Shown here piece by piece: positions 50,519 to 59,826 of a DNA stretch of 64,000 bases. A program made the position numbers and the translations under genes. The stretch comes from Paracoccaceae bacterium (GTDB lineage Bacteria; Pseudomonadota; Alphaproteobacteria; Rhodobacterales; Rhodobacteraceae): NCBI GenBank assembly GCA_016124615.1, contig WGNF01000011.1, positions 124,001-188,000 on the forward strand, given 5' to 3'. A model generated the notes under the pieces. The model did not search any database. It saw nothing but the letters and a program-made list of their open reading frames with translations, and was not told the DNA's origin. Position 1 is the stretch's first letter. Every line of letters starts with the position of its first letter.

Positions 50519-51865
50519 TCACCGGAGTTCAAACAATTCTCTATGGAAACGGCCCTCGACAGGGAAGCCCTGCGCGGCAAAGTCAGATCGCAACGCGGCG
50601 CCAAACCCCACAGGGCCGCAAAACCAGAGGCTTGCCTCGGACCAGTTCGGGACGGCTTCGCGGATGCGGCCGCCAGTAAGCTTGCCGTGCTTCGCATCGA
50701 CTAGCAGGTGAAGCCTTACATTCGCGGCGTATGCATCGGCGGCCAGACGTTCCAAGGCGGACTCGTCCACCTCGCGGGTGGTGTGGAAAAGGTCGATTTC
50801 GGGCCGCGGGCTGCCAGGCTCCAGGGCGGCCATCTCCTTCAGACGGGCGATGAATGGCGTAATGCCGATGCCGGCGCCAACCCAGATCTGTTGCGGCCGA
50901 CCATCGTCGAAAGTGAAGCGACCGTAGGGGCCCTCAACGGTAATCTGCTGGCCAACCTTGAGCCTGTCGACCAGCCCCGTTGTATGATCCCCAAGCTCCT
51001 TGGCGATAAAAGTGACCATTGGGTCGGCAGGGTTCCACGCTGACGCGATCGTGTAGGGGTGAGCTCCTTCGATCGGGTTAGAGGTGGCGAAGGCGAACTG
51101 CCCTGCCTCGTGGCCCGGCCAGCCCGGCCCCAGCTTTACCACCGCCTCTAGCGAGCGGACGCCCGGATAGTGCCGCATCTCTGCAATCTCGCCGACAACC
51201 CGACGCCCGGCGCCGATCCGCCCAAAGAGCGAGGCGAGCGCCGCGTAGCTGCCTGCGAACATCAGCCCCGCCAAGATAGGGCCCAGCGGCGTCAACCACA
51301 TGCCGTAGTCCAGCAGGATGACAGTATGGAAGACCAGCACCAGATAAATGAATGGCATGAGCCGATGGCTATAGCGAAACCAGCGGTAGGGGATCAGCTT
51401 GACCAGCGCGATCAGCAGCAGGGCGACGAGGGCATAATAGGCCCATTGCCCGAGTCCTTCCGCCGTGCCGCGGAAGTTGAGCAGAGCCCGCTGGACCGGA
51501 TCGGTGATTTCAGGGCGAGGCCCCCGCGAGGGACGCCCAAGAAATCCGAACCCCACAGCCCACTTGGGGCCTTCCGACCAAAGCCAGTGATAGATCACCA
51601 GCCCGAGTGTGCCGATCCCCAGCCATTTGTGCAGCCGGTACATCTTGTCGAGCCCGTCGAGCCAGACTTCCGGCCAGCGAGGCCGGAGCGACAACATCAT
51701 CGCGACGCTCATCGCGCTCATCGCCAGCGTCCCGCTGAATTGCATCATCGGATCGCGCAGGGCGAAGCCACTTGTCGGCGAGAATATCCCGCGATTCAGG
51801 GCGAGCCAGAGGAAACCGAGGACGGCCCAGAAGCCCCAGAAAAGCCAAAGATTGGTACGTGCCAT
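50519..51865 (-). CDS. Ferric-reductase-like transmembrane flavocytochrome
   Basis: The 448-residue protein has six or so N-terminal helices with haem-ligand histidines (MYRLHKWLGIGTLGLVIYHW; RYSHRLMPFIYLVLVFHTVI), then an FAD domain (EGAHPYTIASAWNP) and an NAD(P)H domain (IWVGAGIGITPFIARLKEMA; LWFCGPVGFGAALRSDF). It transfers electrons from NAD(P)H across the membrane to iron, oxygen or a thiol/MsrQ-like partner; the acceptor is unknown. ATG 51865 is chosen because GGGAGA lies 7 bases before it. It is downstream of, and possibly regulated by, the FixK-type gene. Confidence 0.85.
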   Translation of the reverse strand: MARTNLWLFWGFWAVLGFLWLALNRGIFSPTSGFALRDPMMQFSGTLAMSAMSVAMMLSLRPRWPEVWLDGLDKMYRLHKWLGIGTLGLVIYHWLWSEGPKWAVGFGFLGRPSRGPRPEITDPVQRALLNFRGTAEGLGQWAYYALVALLLIALVKLIPYRWFRYSHRLMPFIYLVLVFHTVILLDYGMWLTPLGPILAGLMFAGSYAALASLFGRIGAGRRVVGEIAEMRHYPGVRSLEAVVKLGPGWPGHEAGQFAFATSNPIEGAHPYTIASAWNPADPMVTFIAKELGDHTTGLVDRLKVGQQITVEGPYGRFTFDDGRPQQIWVGAGIGITPFIARLKEMAALEPGSPRPEIDLFHTTREVDESALERLAADAYAANVRLHLLVDAKHGKLTGGRIREAVPNWSEASLWFCGPVGFGAALRSDFAAQGFPVEGRFHRELFELR

Positions 51866-51958
51866 CACATGCTCTCCCTTGAACTCCGGCGAGGGTTCGT
51901 GGCCGTCGTCGCATTCCGAACCTGCAAGAGTTATCCGGCCAGGGAACGGAGGGCCGCC

Positions 51959-52063
51959 ATGACCTGCATCAAGGAGGGCCGCGCGGGCGGATCAGAGTGC
52001 TGCAACCTCCTCAACGAGGAGGGGGACGGATTTTACCAAGCCGGTTGTCGGTGGCGAGGATAA
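51959..52063 (+). CDS. Possible 34-residue Cys-containing small protein
   Basis: ATG 51959 is preceded by GGAGG at 6 bases and the frame reads MTCIKEGRAGGSECCNLLNE then EGDGFYQAGCRWRG with four cysteines before a stop. It sits in the gap between two minus-strand genes. The good ribosome site is the main argument; the short length makes it uncertain. Confidence 0.3.
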   Translation: MTCIKEGRAGGSECCNLLNEEGDGFYQAGCRWRG

Positions 52064-52128
52064 TGTGCTGCCACCTATTCGCGGCGCTTCGGCCCTCTTC
52101 GCCGCGCCGCAAAAGCCGGAGGCCTAGT

Positions 52129-52773
52129 TTACTCGACCATCCCCACCAGCGCGTGTGGTTTCATCATCTCGATGCTGCGCGCGTCGTGAAGGCGGATCAG
52201 CCCATCCTTTTGCAGACGGCTCAGACCGCGTGACACCGTCTCGACAGTAAGCCCGAGGTAGTCGGCGATATCGTTCCGCGACATTGCGAGCTTCACGCGG
52301 TTCCCGGCGCCGAGCCGTCTGTTCATGTCGAGCAGGAAGGATGCGAGGCGCTCGCACGCCAGTTGCCGCCCGAGGACGAGCAGATGGGTCTGCGCCGAAA
52401 AGAAATTGGCAAGAACGGCGTGCAGATTTTCCTCGGTCAGCGTCTCTTGCAGGCTCTGAGCCTCCAGCGCAGTGTCTTCGATCGCTTCCGCATAAAGCTC
52501 GTGCGTGCCCTGTTGCGCGAAACCGAAAACTTCGCCGGGCAGGCAGAAGGCTGAAATCTGACGACGGCCATCCGCCAGAAGGTGGTAAAGCCGGACCGAG
52601 CCGCTTTGAACCCGGAATATCTTGCCGGCCCGTTCCCCCTGGTCGAATATATGCTGGTCCTTTGCATAGCGCGCGGTTTGGCTGATCGCGCGCGGCATCC
52701 CCGAACGGGCCACGGCGTCGTTGTGTCCGATGGGAACAAGAGCGACAAATTCGCGGCTGCTGTGAATGGACAT
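52129..52773 (-). CDS. fixK: FixK-type Crp/Fnr regulator
   Basis: The 214-residue protein has a Crp beta-roll (FDQGERAGKIFRVQSGSVRL; LPGEVFGFAQQGTHELYAEA) and an HTH (MSRNDIADYLGLTVETVSRG then LSRLQKDGLIRLHD) whose E-VSR residues recognise TTGA-N6-TCAA. It lacks the N-terminal cysteine cluster of Fnr, as in FixK. It stands downstream of fixJ and fixL, matching the FixLJ-to-FixK cascade. ATG 52773 is preferred to an upstream ATG at 52806. Confidence 0.85.
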   Translation of the reverse strand: MSIHSSREFVALVPIGHNDAVARSGMPRAISQTARYAKDQHIFDQGERAGKIFRVQSGSVRLYHLLADGRRQISAFCLPGEVFGFAQQGTHELYAEAIEDTALEAQSLQETLTEENLHAVLANFFSAQTHLLVLGRQLACERLASFLLDMNRRLGAGNRVKLAMSRNDIADYLGLTVETVSRGLSRLQKDGLIRLHDARSIEMMKPHALVGMVE

Positions 52774-52853
52774 GGTGTTCTCCCTCTGCCTTGCAGGAGA
52801 ATTCATCGCGCGAATTTCAGAAGCGCGATATTCGGTTGTATCCTTACGGGATT

Positions 52854-53264
52854 CTACCTAGCGGGCACGCGCGGGCCGACGGCACGGGCGACCGCTTCGA
52901 TGAGCGGGCCACCCAGAAGCGGCTTTCGCAGGATGCTTCCGGCAAATGCCGCAGGAACCGATTTCGCGCTGTCGGACAAGAGGATGATCGGGACGGAAAG
53001 GGCCATCAGCGTCCGCCAACCGTCACTCAACGTTGTTACCGCGCCTTCATCAACGACAGCACAACCGATTGTTTTCGCGTCGTTTTCCGCTTCCAGCGCC
53101 GGAAAGCTCTCTGCCAGCACGACGAGAAGCCCCTCCACTTCAAGAGCAAAGGCGATAGAGCGTCGCAAACCCTCATCGGGGGCGACGACAAGTATGGGCA
53201 ACGTCGTATTCAGCTGTGCTCTCCATGTCGCGGCCGGGAAGCGGATTTTCCCGGTGCATGACAT
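52854..53264 (-). CDS. Single-domain response-regulator receiver
   Basis: About 110-136 residues forming a receiver fold: acidic pair in VVAPDEGLRRSIAFALEVEG, phospho-Asp in CAVVDEGAV, Ser in ILLSDSAKS and Lys in ILRKPLLGG. There is no output domain. It lies between fixK and fixJ behind an FNR/FixK box, so it may damp or branch the FixL phosphorelay like known single-domain receivers. The start is uncertain; a TTG or CTG before LPILVV is possible. Confidence 0.7.
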   Translation of the reverse strand: MSCTGKIRFPAATWRAQLNTTLPILVVAPDEGLRRSIAFALEVEGLLVVLAESFPALEAENDAKTIGCAVVDEGAVTTLSDGWRTLMALSVPIILLSDSAKSVPAAFAGSILRKPLLGGPLIEAVARAVGPRVPAR

Positions 53265-53290
53265 CAGAACCGCAAACGCGGGACTTGGCG

Positions 53291-53304
53291 TTGAGACAAG
53301 TCAA
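53291..53304. promoter_or_regulatory. FNR/FixK-type box before the single-domain receiver gene
   Basis: TTGA-GACAAG-TCAA fits the TTGA-N6-TCAA consensus. It lies about 27 bases upstream of the annotated receiver start and downstream of the fixJ stop, so it can serve the receiver and perhaps fixK, giving a feedback loop on FixLJ signalling. Confidence 0.65.
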
Positions 53305-53330
53305 TTTCCCCGACAAGGATGGGACATCGG

Positions 53331-53948
53331 TTAGCGAATGGACAACCCCACCGCCAATGCCATCCGGACAAGTTCCGGAAGGCTCGCCGCCTTCATCTTC
53401 GACATGACCGCCGCGCGATGCGCCTCGACCGTGCGCGGGCTGATGTTGAGGTCGTAGGCAATCGTCTTGTTGGCCAAGCCCGACACCACCCCGGCCAGAA
53501 CTTCCGCCTCGCGCGTGCTCAGAAGGTCGAGCCGGGATCGAATGGCGTCGGTGTCCTCCGCCTCCCCCTCGGTGTCCAGCTCGGCGGCGATGCGATTGAT
53601 CGCGTTGATCAGGACCTCTTCCTCGAAGGGTTTCTCGATGAAGTCACGGGCCCCGGCCTTCATCGCTTCGACCGCCAAGGGAACGTCGCCGTGGCCGGTG
53701 ACGACAATCGCGGGAATCCGGACCGCAATGTCTTGCAGGCGACGAAGCAGTTCGACCCCCGTCAGGTCCGGCATCCTGAGGTCGGTGACAAGGCATCCCT
53801 GCTGGATCGACGGCGCCGCGACAAGGAAGGCCGTGGCCGATCCATGCTGGCGCACGGTGAAGCCGGCCATCGTCAGCATGAAGGCAAGCGACTTTCTGAC
53901 CGCCTCTTCGTCGTCGACGACGTGAACCACGAGATTATCTGGCGACAT
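53331..53948 (-). CDS. fixJ: Response regulator FixJ
   Basis: The 205-residue protein has a receiver domain ([40 protein letters not shown]; Thr and Lys in [19 protein letters not shown] and FIEKPFEEE) and a LuxR/GerE HTH ([20 protein letters not shown] then [20 protein letters not shown]). FixL phosphorylates it when oxygen is low. ATG 53948 overlaps the fixL end by 14 bases and is preferred to codons further inside fixL. Confidence 0.92.
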   Translation of the reverse strand: MSPDNLVVHVVDDEEAVRKSLAFMLTMAGFTVRQHGSATAFLVAAPSIQQGCLVTDLRMPDLTGVELLRRLQDIAVRIPAIVVTGHGDVPLAVEAMKAGARDFIEKPFEEEVLINAINRIAAELDTEGEAEDTDAIRSRLDLLSTREAEVLAGVVSGLANKTIAYDLNISPRTVEAHRAAVMSKMKAASLPELVRMALAVGLSIR

Positions 53949-55458
53949 TGGCTTCCTCATCTTCGTGGGCCGGCAGGGTGAAGCGGAAGGCGGCGCCGCC
54001 TTCGGCATTGGTTGACACCTCGATCGTGCCGCCGTGCGATTCAATGATCCGCTTGCAGATCGAGAGCCCGATCCCCATGCCGCTGGCCTTGGTCGTCACG
54101 AAAGGCTGGAACAGTCGCGAGGCGATCTCGGCCGGGATGCCGGGCCCTGTGTCGGACACTTCGATTGCCACCATGTCCACCCCGTCTGAGGAGGTGCGCA
54201 CCCGTAACCGCCGCGTCTCGCTGCTGCGCATCGCCTCGATTGCGTTGCGCATGAGGTTGGTCAGCACCTGCTGGATCTGGACCCGATCCACCAGCACCGC
54301 CCCGATGGTCGCGTCGAACTCGAACACGGATTGGACACCTACGTCGCTTGCGCCCATCAGCGCGATGGCGCTGGCTTCCTCGACGAGCTTGCGGATGTCC
54401 TCCCGCGAATTCGACGTCTCGCCCCGGACCACGAATTCACGCAGATGGCGGATGATCTCGCCCGCCCGAAGCGATTGCCGGGTCATTTCCTCGACCGCTT
54501 CGCGCATACGACCTGCGGTGGCGTCGGGCATGTCCCGCAGCAACCGGCTGCAGCCCTGGGCATAGTTGGCGATGGCCGACAGCGGCTGATTCAACTCGTG
54601 CGCAAGGGTGGAGGCCATCTCGCCGAGTTCGTTCAGGCGGGCCAGTCGCGCCAGTTCGGCCTCGATCTCCTGAAACCGTGCCTTGGACGTGGTGCGTTCG
54701 GTCAGATCCTGCACGAACCCCGCGAAGGAAATCCGCTCGCCTTCGCGGATCTCTCCGACCGTCAGTTTCATCGGAAAGGTCGAGCCATCCTTGCGCCGAC
54801 CGACGACAACGCGGTCGATGCCGATGATGCGCTTCTGCCCCGTGGTCAGGTAGCGCTGGATGTAGCCGTCATGCTCGCCATGATAGGGTTCCGGCATCAG
54901 CATGTGGACGTTCTTGCCGACAACATCGGCCTCGTGATGGCCGAACTGACGTTCGGCCGCGACATTGTAGGATGTTATGATGCCCGTCTTGTCGATAACG
55001 ATCGTGGCGTCCGGCGACGAGTTGAACAAGGTGCGCAAGTGCGCTTCCCGTTGCCGAAGTTCCCGCTCGGTACTGTCCATCTGCTGACGGGTGTGATGCA
55101 GCATCTCGCCCACCCAGGCGACAATCGCGGCGACGACGAGGAAGACGCTGTAGCGCAAGACCGGTACGGCCTCAAAGCTGCGAAGCCCAAAAAGAACCGC
55201 ACTCGCCATGAGCGACAGCGCAATTGCAAGCAGCGCGGGGCCCATTCCACCGATCACCGAAGCAATCAGGATCGCCGGAAGAAAGATCAACAGCAGTGAG
55301 GTTCCGGTCAGGACCCCTTTTAGCAGAAACCCGATCGCGAAGATGGCCACAGACGCCATCAAGGCAACGGCATACCCGCGTGTGCGTCCACGCGGCAGCG
55401 CCTCGGCCGAGGCCTGCAGCAGCCGGTCCCGAAGTCCTCCAGCATATTGCACTGACAC
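53935..55458 (-). CDS. fixL: Oxygen-sensing histidine kinase FixL
   Basis: The 507-residue protein has about four N-terminal membrane helices, then a PAS domain ([40 protein letters not shown]). The His in GEHDGY matches the haem-ligand position of FixL, and [15 protein letters not shown] follows as in rhizobial FixL. The kinase part has the phospho-His in [20 protein letters not shown] and the ATP site ([38 protein letters not shown]). Haem oxygenation switches the kinase off. The start (GTG) is the best available but not certain. Confidence 0.92.
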   Translation of the reverse strand: MSVQYAGGLRDRLLQASAEALPRGRTRGYAVALMASVAIFAIGFLLKGVLTGTSLLLIFLPAILIASVIGGMGPALLAIALSLMASAVLFGLRSFEAVPVLRYSVFLVVAAIVAWVGEMLHHTRQQMDSTERELRQREAHLRTLFNSSPDATIVIDKTGIITSYNVAAERQFGHHEADVVGKNVHMLMPEPYHGEHDGYIQRYLTTGQKRIIGIDRVVVGRRKDGSTFPMKLTVGEIREGERISFAGFVQDLTERTTSKARFQEIEAELARLARLNELGEMASTLAHELNQPLSAIANYAQGCSRLLRDMPDATAGRMREAVEEMTRQSLRAGEIIRHLREFVVRGETSNSREDIRKLVEEASAIALMGASDVGVQSVFEFDATIGAVLVDRVQIQQVLTNLMRNAIEAMRSSETRRLRVRTSSDGVDMVAIEVSDTGPGIPAEIASRLFQPFVTTKASGMGIGLSICKRIIESHGGTIEVSTNAEGGAAFRFTLPAHEDEEANVAR

Positions 55459-55799
55459 CGTCCCAAGCTCCCCAGCTCAACTTTCGGCCAGCAGACACGC
55501 GCGGCCACTTTCGTTCGCTCAACGTCGGGTTCCGGTGCCCGAAATGCCCACCCGATGCCTGCGGTCAGAACAGGATTCGCAAGTTCTGTCAGAGCCTGAC
55601 CAATGCCGCCAAAAACAAGTATCTGCCGCATCACTTTACTTCTCAACCCTTTAGACGCGGATCGCGCTCGACATGCTCTGTCTGCGTAACAGGGAGGTCG
55701 AAGTACCCGCTATTTGCTGGGCAATCCGATGACATGACGGTGGGCCGATGCCCCGGGGTCGGCATCGGGCTCACGGACGCGTGCCAGTTTTGCGGATCT
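55459..55799. other. 340-base gap without a supported gene
   Basis: It separates fixL from the pabC-like gene. A GC hairpin with 8-base arms (CCGATGCC/GGCATCGG, 55745-55768) lies downstream of the pabC-like stop and may serve as its terminator although it has no T-run. No box, RNA gene or coding region is otherwise seen. Confidence 0.5.
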
Positions 55800-56450
55800 T
55801 CAGGTCAAAAGCCGCGCAGGGATCAGCCCGCGCAGGGAGTTGCCGACGTAGAGGGCTTTGGCCTCTGACAGATCGGCGGGGGTCAGGTCTGCCTCCCGCG
55901 CCATCCCCGTCGCCAGCAAATGCTGCCGAAGCACGCCAGGCAGCACCCCGGCGCTGAGCCGTGGGGTCAGCAGAGCGGCGCCCGCTTGCAGGAAGATGTT
56001 GGTGATCGTGCCTTCGCACAGGGCGCCGTCATGGTTACAGAACAGCACCTCGTCGACGCCGACGGGCAGATCCGCGCGGGTCCGATCGTAAAGCGCGCGC
56101 CGGGTGGTCTTGTGGCGCAACCAGGGGTCGGCGGCGTCGATCCGGTCCAGGCCAATCGTCACCGTCCAGTGGTCGGGGGTGGGCGCCAGCGGCGCCGACG
56201 CGACCCCGAACCGGCCTTTGCGGTTCAGCGTCAGGCGTACCCGGCGGATACCCGGCCCGGTGACGGTGTCGAGAACGCCTGCTGCCGCATCACGCCGGAA
56301 CGGAAACCCCAGCGCGGTCGCGCTGCGGGCCATGCGGTCGAGGTGCAGATCGCGCCGCGCCAAGCCCTCGCCCGGCGTGAAGCGCAGCGTTTCGATCAGC
56401 TCCAGACTGTTCAGCTCTGGCTCAGAGAGGTTGCGAAGCGCGTCTTCCAC
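55800..56450 (-). CDS. pabC: Aminotransferase class IV (PabC-like aminodeoxychorismate lyase)
   Basis: The 216-residue protein has the class IV PLP fold: ELIETLRFTPGEGLARRDLH then LDRMARSATALGFPF, the PLP Lys in LRHKTTRRALYDR, and EVLFCNHDGALCEGTITNIF. It releases 4-aminobenzoate and pyruvate from aminodeoxychorismate for folate. It overlaps pabB by 40 bases, supporting the assignment. The annotated GTG start at 56450 is uncertain; homology begins about 15 residues later. Confidence 0.85.
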   Translation of the reverse strand: MEDALRNLSEPELNSLELIETLRFTPGEGLARRDLHLDRMARSATALGFPFRRDAAAGVLDTVTGPGIRRVRLTLNRKGRFGVASAPLAPTPDHWTVTIGLDRIDAADPWLRHKTTRRALYDRTRADLPVGVDEVLFCNHDGALCEGTITNIFLQAGAALLTPRLSAGVLPGVLRQHLLATGMAREADLTPADLSEAKALYVGNSLRGLIPARLLT

Positions 56451-57547
56451 AGGGCTTCCTCATATTCCGCTTCCGCGGTGCTGTCATGGATGATGCCACC
56501 ACCAACGTTCAACCGCGCCGTTCCGTCGCCCGGCAATACCAGCGTGCGGATGGCGACATTGAACTCCATCGCGCCGGTGGGCGCCACCCAGCCGATCGCC
56601 CCGCAATAGGCGCCGCGCGGTGCGGGCTCCAGCTCGCGCAGGATCTCCATAGCGCGGATTTTTGGCGCGCCGGTGATCGACCCGCAGGGGAAAAGCGCGT
56701 CGAACAGCGTCCGCAGCGTCCAGCCGGGGCGCAACTGCGCCACCACGCGCGAGGTCATCTGGTGCACTGTCGCGAAGGTCTCGACCCGGAAAAGGTCGGG
56801 CACCCGGACCGAACCGACCTCGGAAACCCGCGCCAGATCGTTGCGCAGAAGATCGACGATCATCAGGTTCTCGGCGCAGTTCTTCGGGTCACTTGCCAGC
56901 CGGGTCCGGCGGGCGGCATCCTCGGCCGCATCGCCATCGCGGGGCAAGGTTCCCTTCATCGGCCGGGTTTCAACGCGGCCAGCGTCATCGGCGCGAAAGA
57001 ACAGCTCGGGCGACCGCGACAGCAGGATCGGACCACCAAGATCAACGAAAGCGCCATGCGGAACCGGCTGATACGCCGCAAGCCGCTGGTAAAGCGCGGC
57101 CGGGGAGCCGGACACCCGCGCGTTCAGCGGAAAGGTCAGGTTGGCCTGATAGATGTCGCCCGCGCCAATCAGGGCATGAACCCGGTCGAAGGCATCGCGA
57201 TAGCGCGCGAAATCCCAGGCCGGGATGAAGGGCGATAACGCTGCATCACCCGGCGCGACACTCGTCGGGCGCTGCGGGGCGTCGAAGACGCCGAACAACA
57301 ACAGCGGCTCCGGCCGGTGGCCGGGTAGCAGAGGGCGCAACCGGTCCACCAGCAGGTAACCAAGCTCGTAGCTGGCATAGCCGGCCAGCCATTTCCCCTG
57401 CCGCCGCGCGTTCTCAAGCGCGGCGAAGGCGGCATCCACCTCGTCAGGGCCATCGGCCCGGATCACGGCGCCGGGCGCGCGAAACAGCGTGCCGCCAGCC
57501 AGCGGTCCGTGGTCGAAAAGAACGCAAGGATCGGTTGTCGTCGTCAC
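56411..57547 (-). CDS. pabB: Aminodeoxychorismate synthase component I (PabB)
   Basis: The protein of about 378 residues has the chorismate-binding signature: ARYRDAFDRVHALIGAGDIY, QANLTFPLNARVSGS, SRSPELFFRADD, TRPMKGTLPRDGDAAEDAAR then KNCAENLMIVDLLRNDLARV and CGSITGAPKIRAMEILRELE. It aminates chorismate with ammonia from a glutaminase partner not present here. GTG 57547 with GGGAG upstream is preferred over GTG 57562. The pabC-like gene overlaps its end. Confidence 0.93.
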   Translation of the reverse strand: MTTTTDPCVLFDHGPLAGGTLFRAPGAVIRADGPDEVDAAFAALENARRQGKWLAGYASYELGYLLVDRLRPLLPGHRPEPLLLFGVFDAPQRPTSVAPGDAALSPFIPAWDFARYRDAFDRVHALIGAGDIYQANLTFPLNARVSGSPAALYQRLAAYQPVPHGAFVDLGGPILLSRSPELFFRADDAGRVETRPMKGTLPRDGDAAEDAARRTRLASDPKNCAENLMIVDLLRNDLARVSEVGSVRVPDLFRVETFATVHQMTSRVVAQLRPGWTLRTLFDALFPCGSITGAPKIRAMEILRELEPAPRGAYCGAIGWVAPTGAMEFNVAIRTLVLPGDGTARLNVGGGIIHDSTAEAEYEEALWKTRFATSLSQS

Positions 57548-57656
57548 AGGGCTCTCCCGCACATCCCCGGCCTGTTCCTGCAGGTGCCGCGTCAGAAGTC
57601 CAGCCCCAGATCGAGAACGGGCGCGGAATGCGTAGCGGGTGACGGGCGGCGGCCCC

Positions 57657-59693
57657 TCACCCCGTCCCCAACTGCGCGACTGCCCGGCCCAGCAGGTCGT
57701 CGATCGTCTCGAGCGCCCCTATCGCCGCGTCGCGCTTCAATTCGCCCGCGCTCGGTGTGGCGGCAAAGCCGCGTTCGGGGGTCTGGCCGGTTGCGAACCA
57801 TCGGGCAGCGGCAAGGCGAAGCCGGGCGATCTTGTCGTCCACCCCAGCCACGAGATCCGCGACCCGCGCCCGCTCGGCGGCGCCCATCGTCGCCTCGGTT
57901 GCCATCGCGCTGGCCAGCACCCGCGCCCAATGGGCACAGGACACCAGCAGCAGCAGCTTTGCCCGCACCGAACCGAACCGCGTCACCACCGACCACGGCC
58001 CGCCAAGCGGCCGCACCGCTGTGGCCAGCGCCCCGTAGCTGCGGTCGAGGCGAAGTGAGGCGCCGGTCAGGTTGCTGTCCTCGCCCGCCGCCCGCGCCGC
58101 CGCGGCGCCGACCAGCGCACCGAGTGCGTCGAGAAACTCTGCCAGCGCGGTTTCGACCTCGCCGCCCGTATGCACCGGGAAGATCAGGAACGCCGCGCCT
58201 ACGCCGCAGAGGCCACCGACCACCGTTTCCACCAGCCGCAGAAGCAGCAGTTCGGGCGTGAACATTCCCATCAGCCCGTAAAGCAGGGCGAGCCCGATGG
58301 TGAAGAAGAAGATCATCCAGCCGTAGGAGGTCTGCAAGTTGTAGACCGCGAGGAAGAACACCGCCGGGATCAAAAGCCCGGAGGCCATCGCATGGCCCTG
58401 CAGCAGCGTGGCGAGCAGCGTACCCGCCAGCACCCCACCCAGCGTCCCGGCAGACCGGTTGAGCGCGCGCACTGCCGTATCGGCGCGGGTGCGGGTGTTG
58501 TTGAAGACGATGTAGGACGTGATCACGGCCCAGTACCAGCGCGTCGGCGACAGCGCGAGCCCCGCGGCCAGCGCCAGCCCGCAGGCGAGCGTCACCTGTA
58601 TCGGCCGGTGAAACGCCGCCGGCACGCCGGCACGCGGCCCGCCCAGAGCCGCCTGCCGCGCCGCCGGAACCGGAGCGCCGATCCCGGCGAAGGCAGGCGA
58701 GGGTGACGGGCCGAGCGCCGCGTTGATCCGCCCCCGCGCCAGCCGCACCGCTTCCAGCAACTGATCCGCGGCCCCGGTCGCCGGGGCATCCGGCCGGGCC
58801 ACCCCAGCCCTGACCTGCGGCCCCCGTTCCTCCAGTAGCGCAAGCAGTGCCGCCGCGGGCGGCAGCGCCGTCTCGCGATAGCGCACCAGCCGTTCGACCG
58901 CCAAAAGCAGATCGACGAGCCCCGCCGCCAGTTCCGCCGCCGCGCCGGTCAACGCCAGACCACTGCCGGTGATCTGCGGCACGAATCCCTCTGCCATCAG
59001 CACGATCTCGCGGAACTCGACCATCTGCGCCCGGATCGTGCGGCGGTCATCGGGTGGCAGGGCGCCCGCCCGCGCGGCCTGCAACAGGTGGTCAAGGATG
59101 AGGTTGATGCGGCGGTCGATCGTCCGCAGCGCGCGGCGGAAGTCCTGCTCGGGGTCGTCGGGAAAAAGCACCGCCGACGCCAGTTGCGCCGAGCCGAGCG
59201 CCACCGCCGCGGCAAACAGCACGAAGCCCGCATCCACCGGGGCCGGGCGCATGTATTCGCCCATGAAATAGGCCATGAACGCCACCATGCCCACCGCCAG
59301 CCAGCGCATCCCGTAGCGGCGGATGTAGACCGAGACAAAGATGACGACGAGAAAGCCAAGATCGGCCACCAGCGGCCAGCGCGCCAATGCCCCCGCCAGC
59401 ACGGCGGCCACCGCGCCGATCAGCCCGGCGAGGGCACGGGTCGCCGTCTGCCGCCGCCAGCCCGGTTCTCGCACGCCGATCGTGCCGATGAACGACAGCA
59501 AAATCCCCAGCCCGTAGGCCGCGATCGGCAGGGGCTGAAACCGTGCCGTGCCGAACAGGACCGCCGTGGTCAGAACCAGCGCCAGCAACGCCCGCGCCGC
59601 AAGCCGAAGCCGTGACCGCGCCGGGTCCGCCGCAACCAGACGGTCAACCAGTCGGGCCAGCAACTGGCGAAGGCTTGTCAGGGCAGACGGCAT
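57657..59693 (-). CDS. FUSC-family inner-membrane protein (YccS/AaeB-like)
   Basis: The 678-residue protein has two blocks of about five to six helices (LALVLTTAVLFGTARFQPLP to QLASAVLFPDDPE; and PIQVTLACGLALAAGLALSP to GVGAAFLIFPVHTGG), each followed by a helical cytoplasmic region, the FUSC layout of aromatic-acid efflux pumps and YccS. The loop motif YWAVITSYIVFNNTRTRADT is typical. No membrane-fusion partner lies next to it. ATG 59693 has GGAG 7 bases upstream. The substrate is unknown; the adjacent TetR gene may control it. Confidence 0.86.
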   Translation of the reverse strand: MPSALTSLRQLLARLVDRLVAADPARSRLRLAARALLALVLTTAVLFGTARFQPLPIAAYGLGILLSFIGTIGVREPGWRRQTATRALAGLIGAVAAVLAGALARWPLVADLGFLVVIFVSVYIRRYGMRWLAVGMVAFMAYFMGEYMRPAPVDAGFVLFAAAVALGSAQLASAVLFPDDPEQDFRRALRTIDRRINLILDHLLQAARAGALPPDDRRTIRAQMVEFREIVLMAEGFVPQITGSGLALTGAAAELAAGLVDLLLAVERLVRYRETALPPAAALLALLEERGPQVRAGVARPDAPATGAADQLLEAVRLARGRINAALGPSPSPAFAGIGAPVPAARQAALGGPRAGVPAAFHRPIQVTLACGLALAAGLALSPTRWYWAVITSYIVFNNTRTRADTAVRALNRSAGTLGGVLAGTLLATLLQGHAMASGLLIPAVFFLAVYNLQTSYGWMIFFFTIGLALLYGLMGMFTPELLLLRLVETVVGGLCGVGAAFLIFPVHTGGEVETALAEFLDALGALVGAAAARAAGEDSNLTGASLRLDRSYGALATAVRPLGGPWSVVTRFGSVRAKLLLLVSCAHWARVLASAMATEATMGAAERARVADLVAGVDDKIARLRLAAARWFATGQTPERGFAATPSAGELKRDAAIGALETIDDLLGRAVAQLGTG

Positions 59694-59826
59694 GGGCACG
59701 CTCCGGCAAGGGTGAGGCAGACAGATTCGGCCCCAGTATCGCGAAGTGCAGCGCCAAGGTCACGCGCCAGCCTGCCTTGACCGCCAATCCGCCCGGCACT
59801 TCGAGCCTCAGGTGCCCAGCCCGCCT

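Noticed and set aside
50248..50679. 143-residue plus-strand frame upstream of nasT
   Set aside because: Half of it is antisense to the flavocytochrome gene and it has no ribosome site.
55745..55768. GC hairpin near the pabC-like stop as a transcription-factor site
   Set aside because: Placement just past a gene end fits a 3' structure, and no gene starts beside it.
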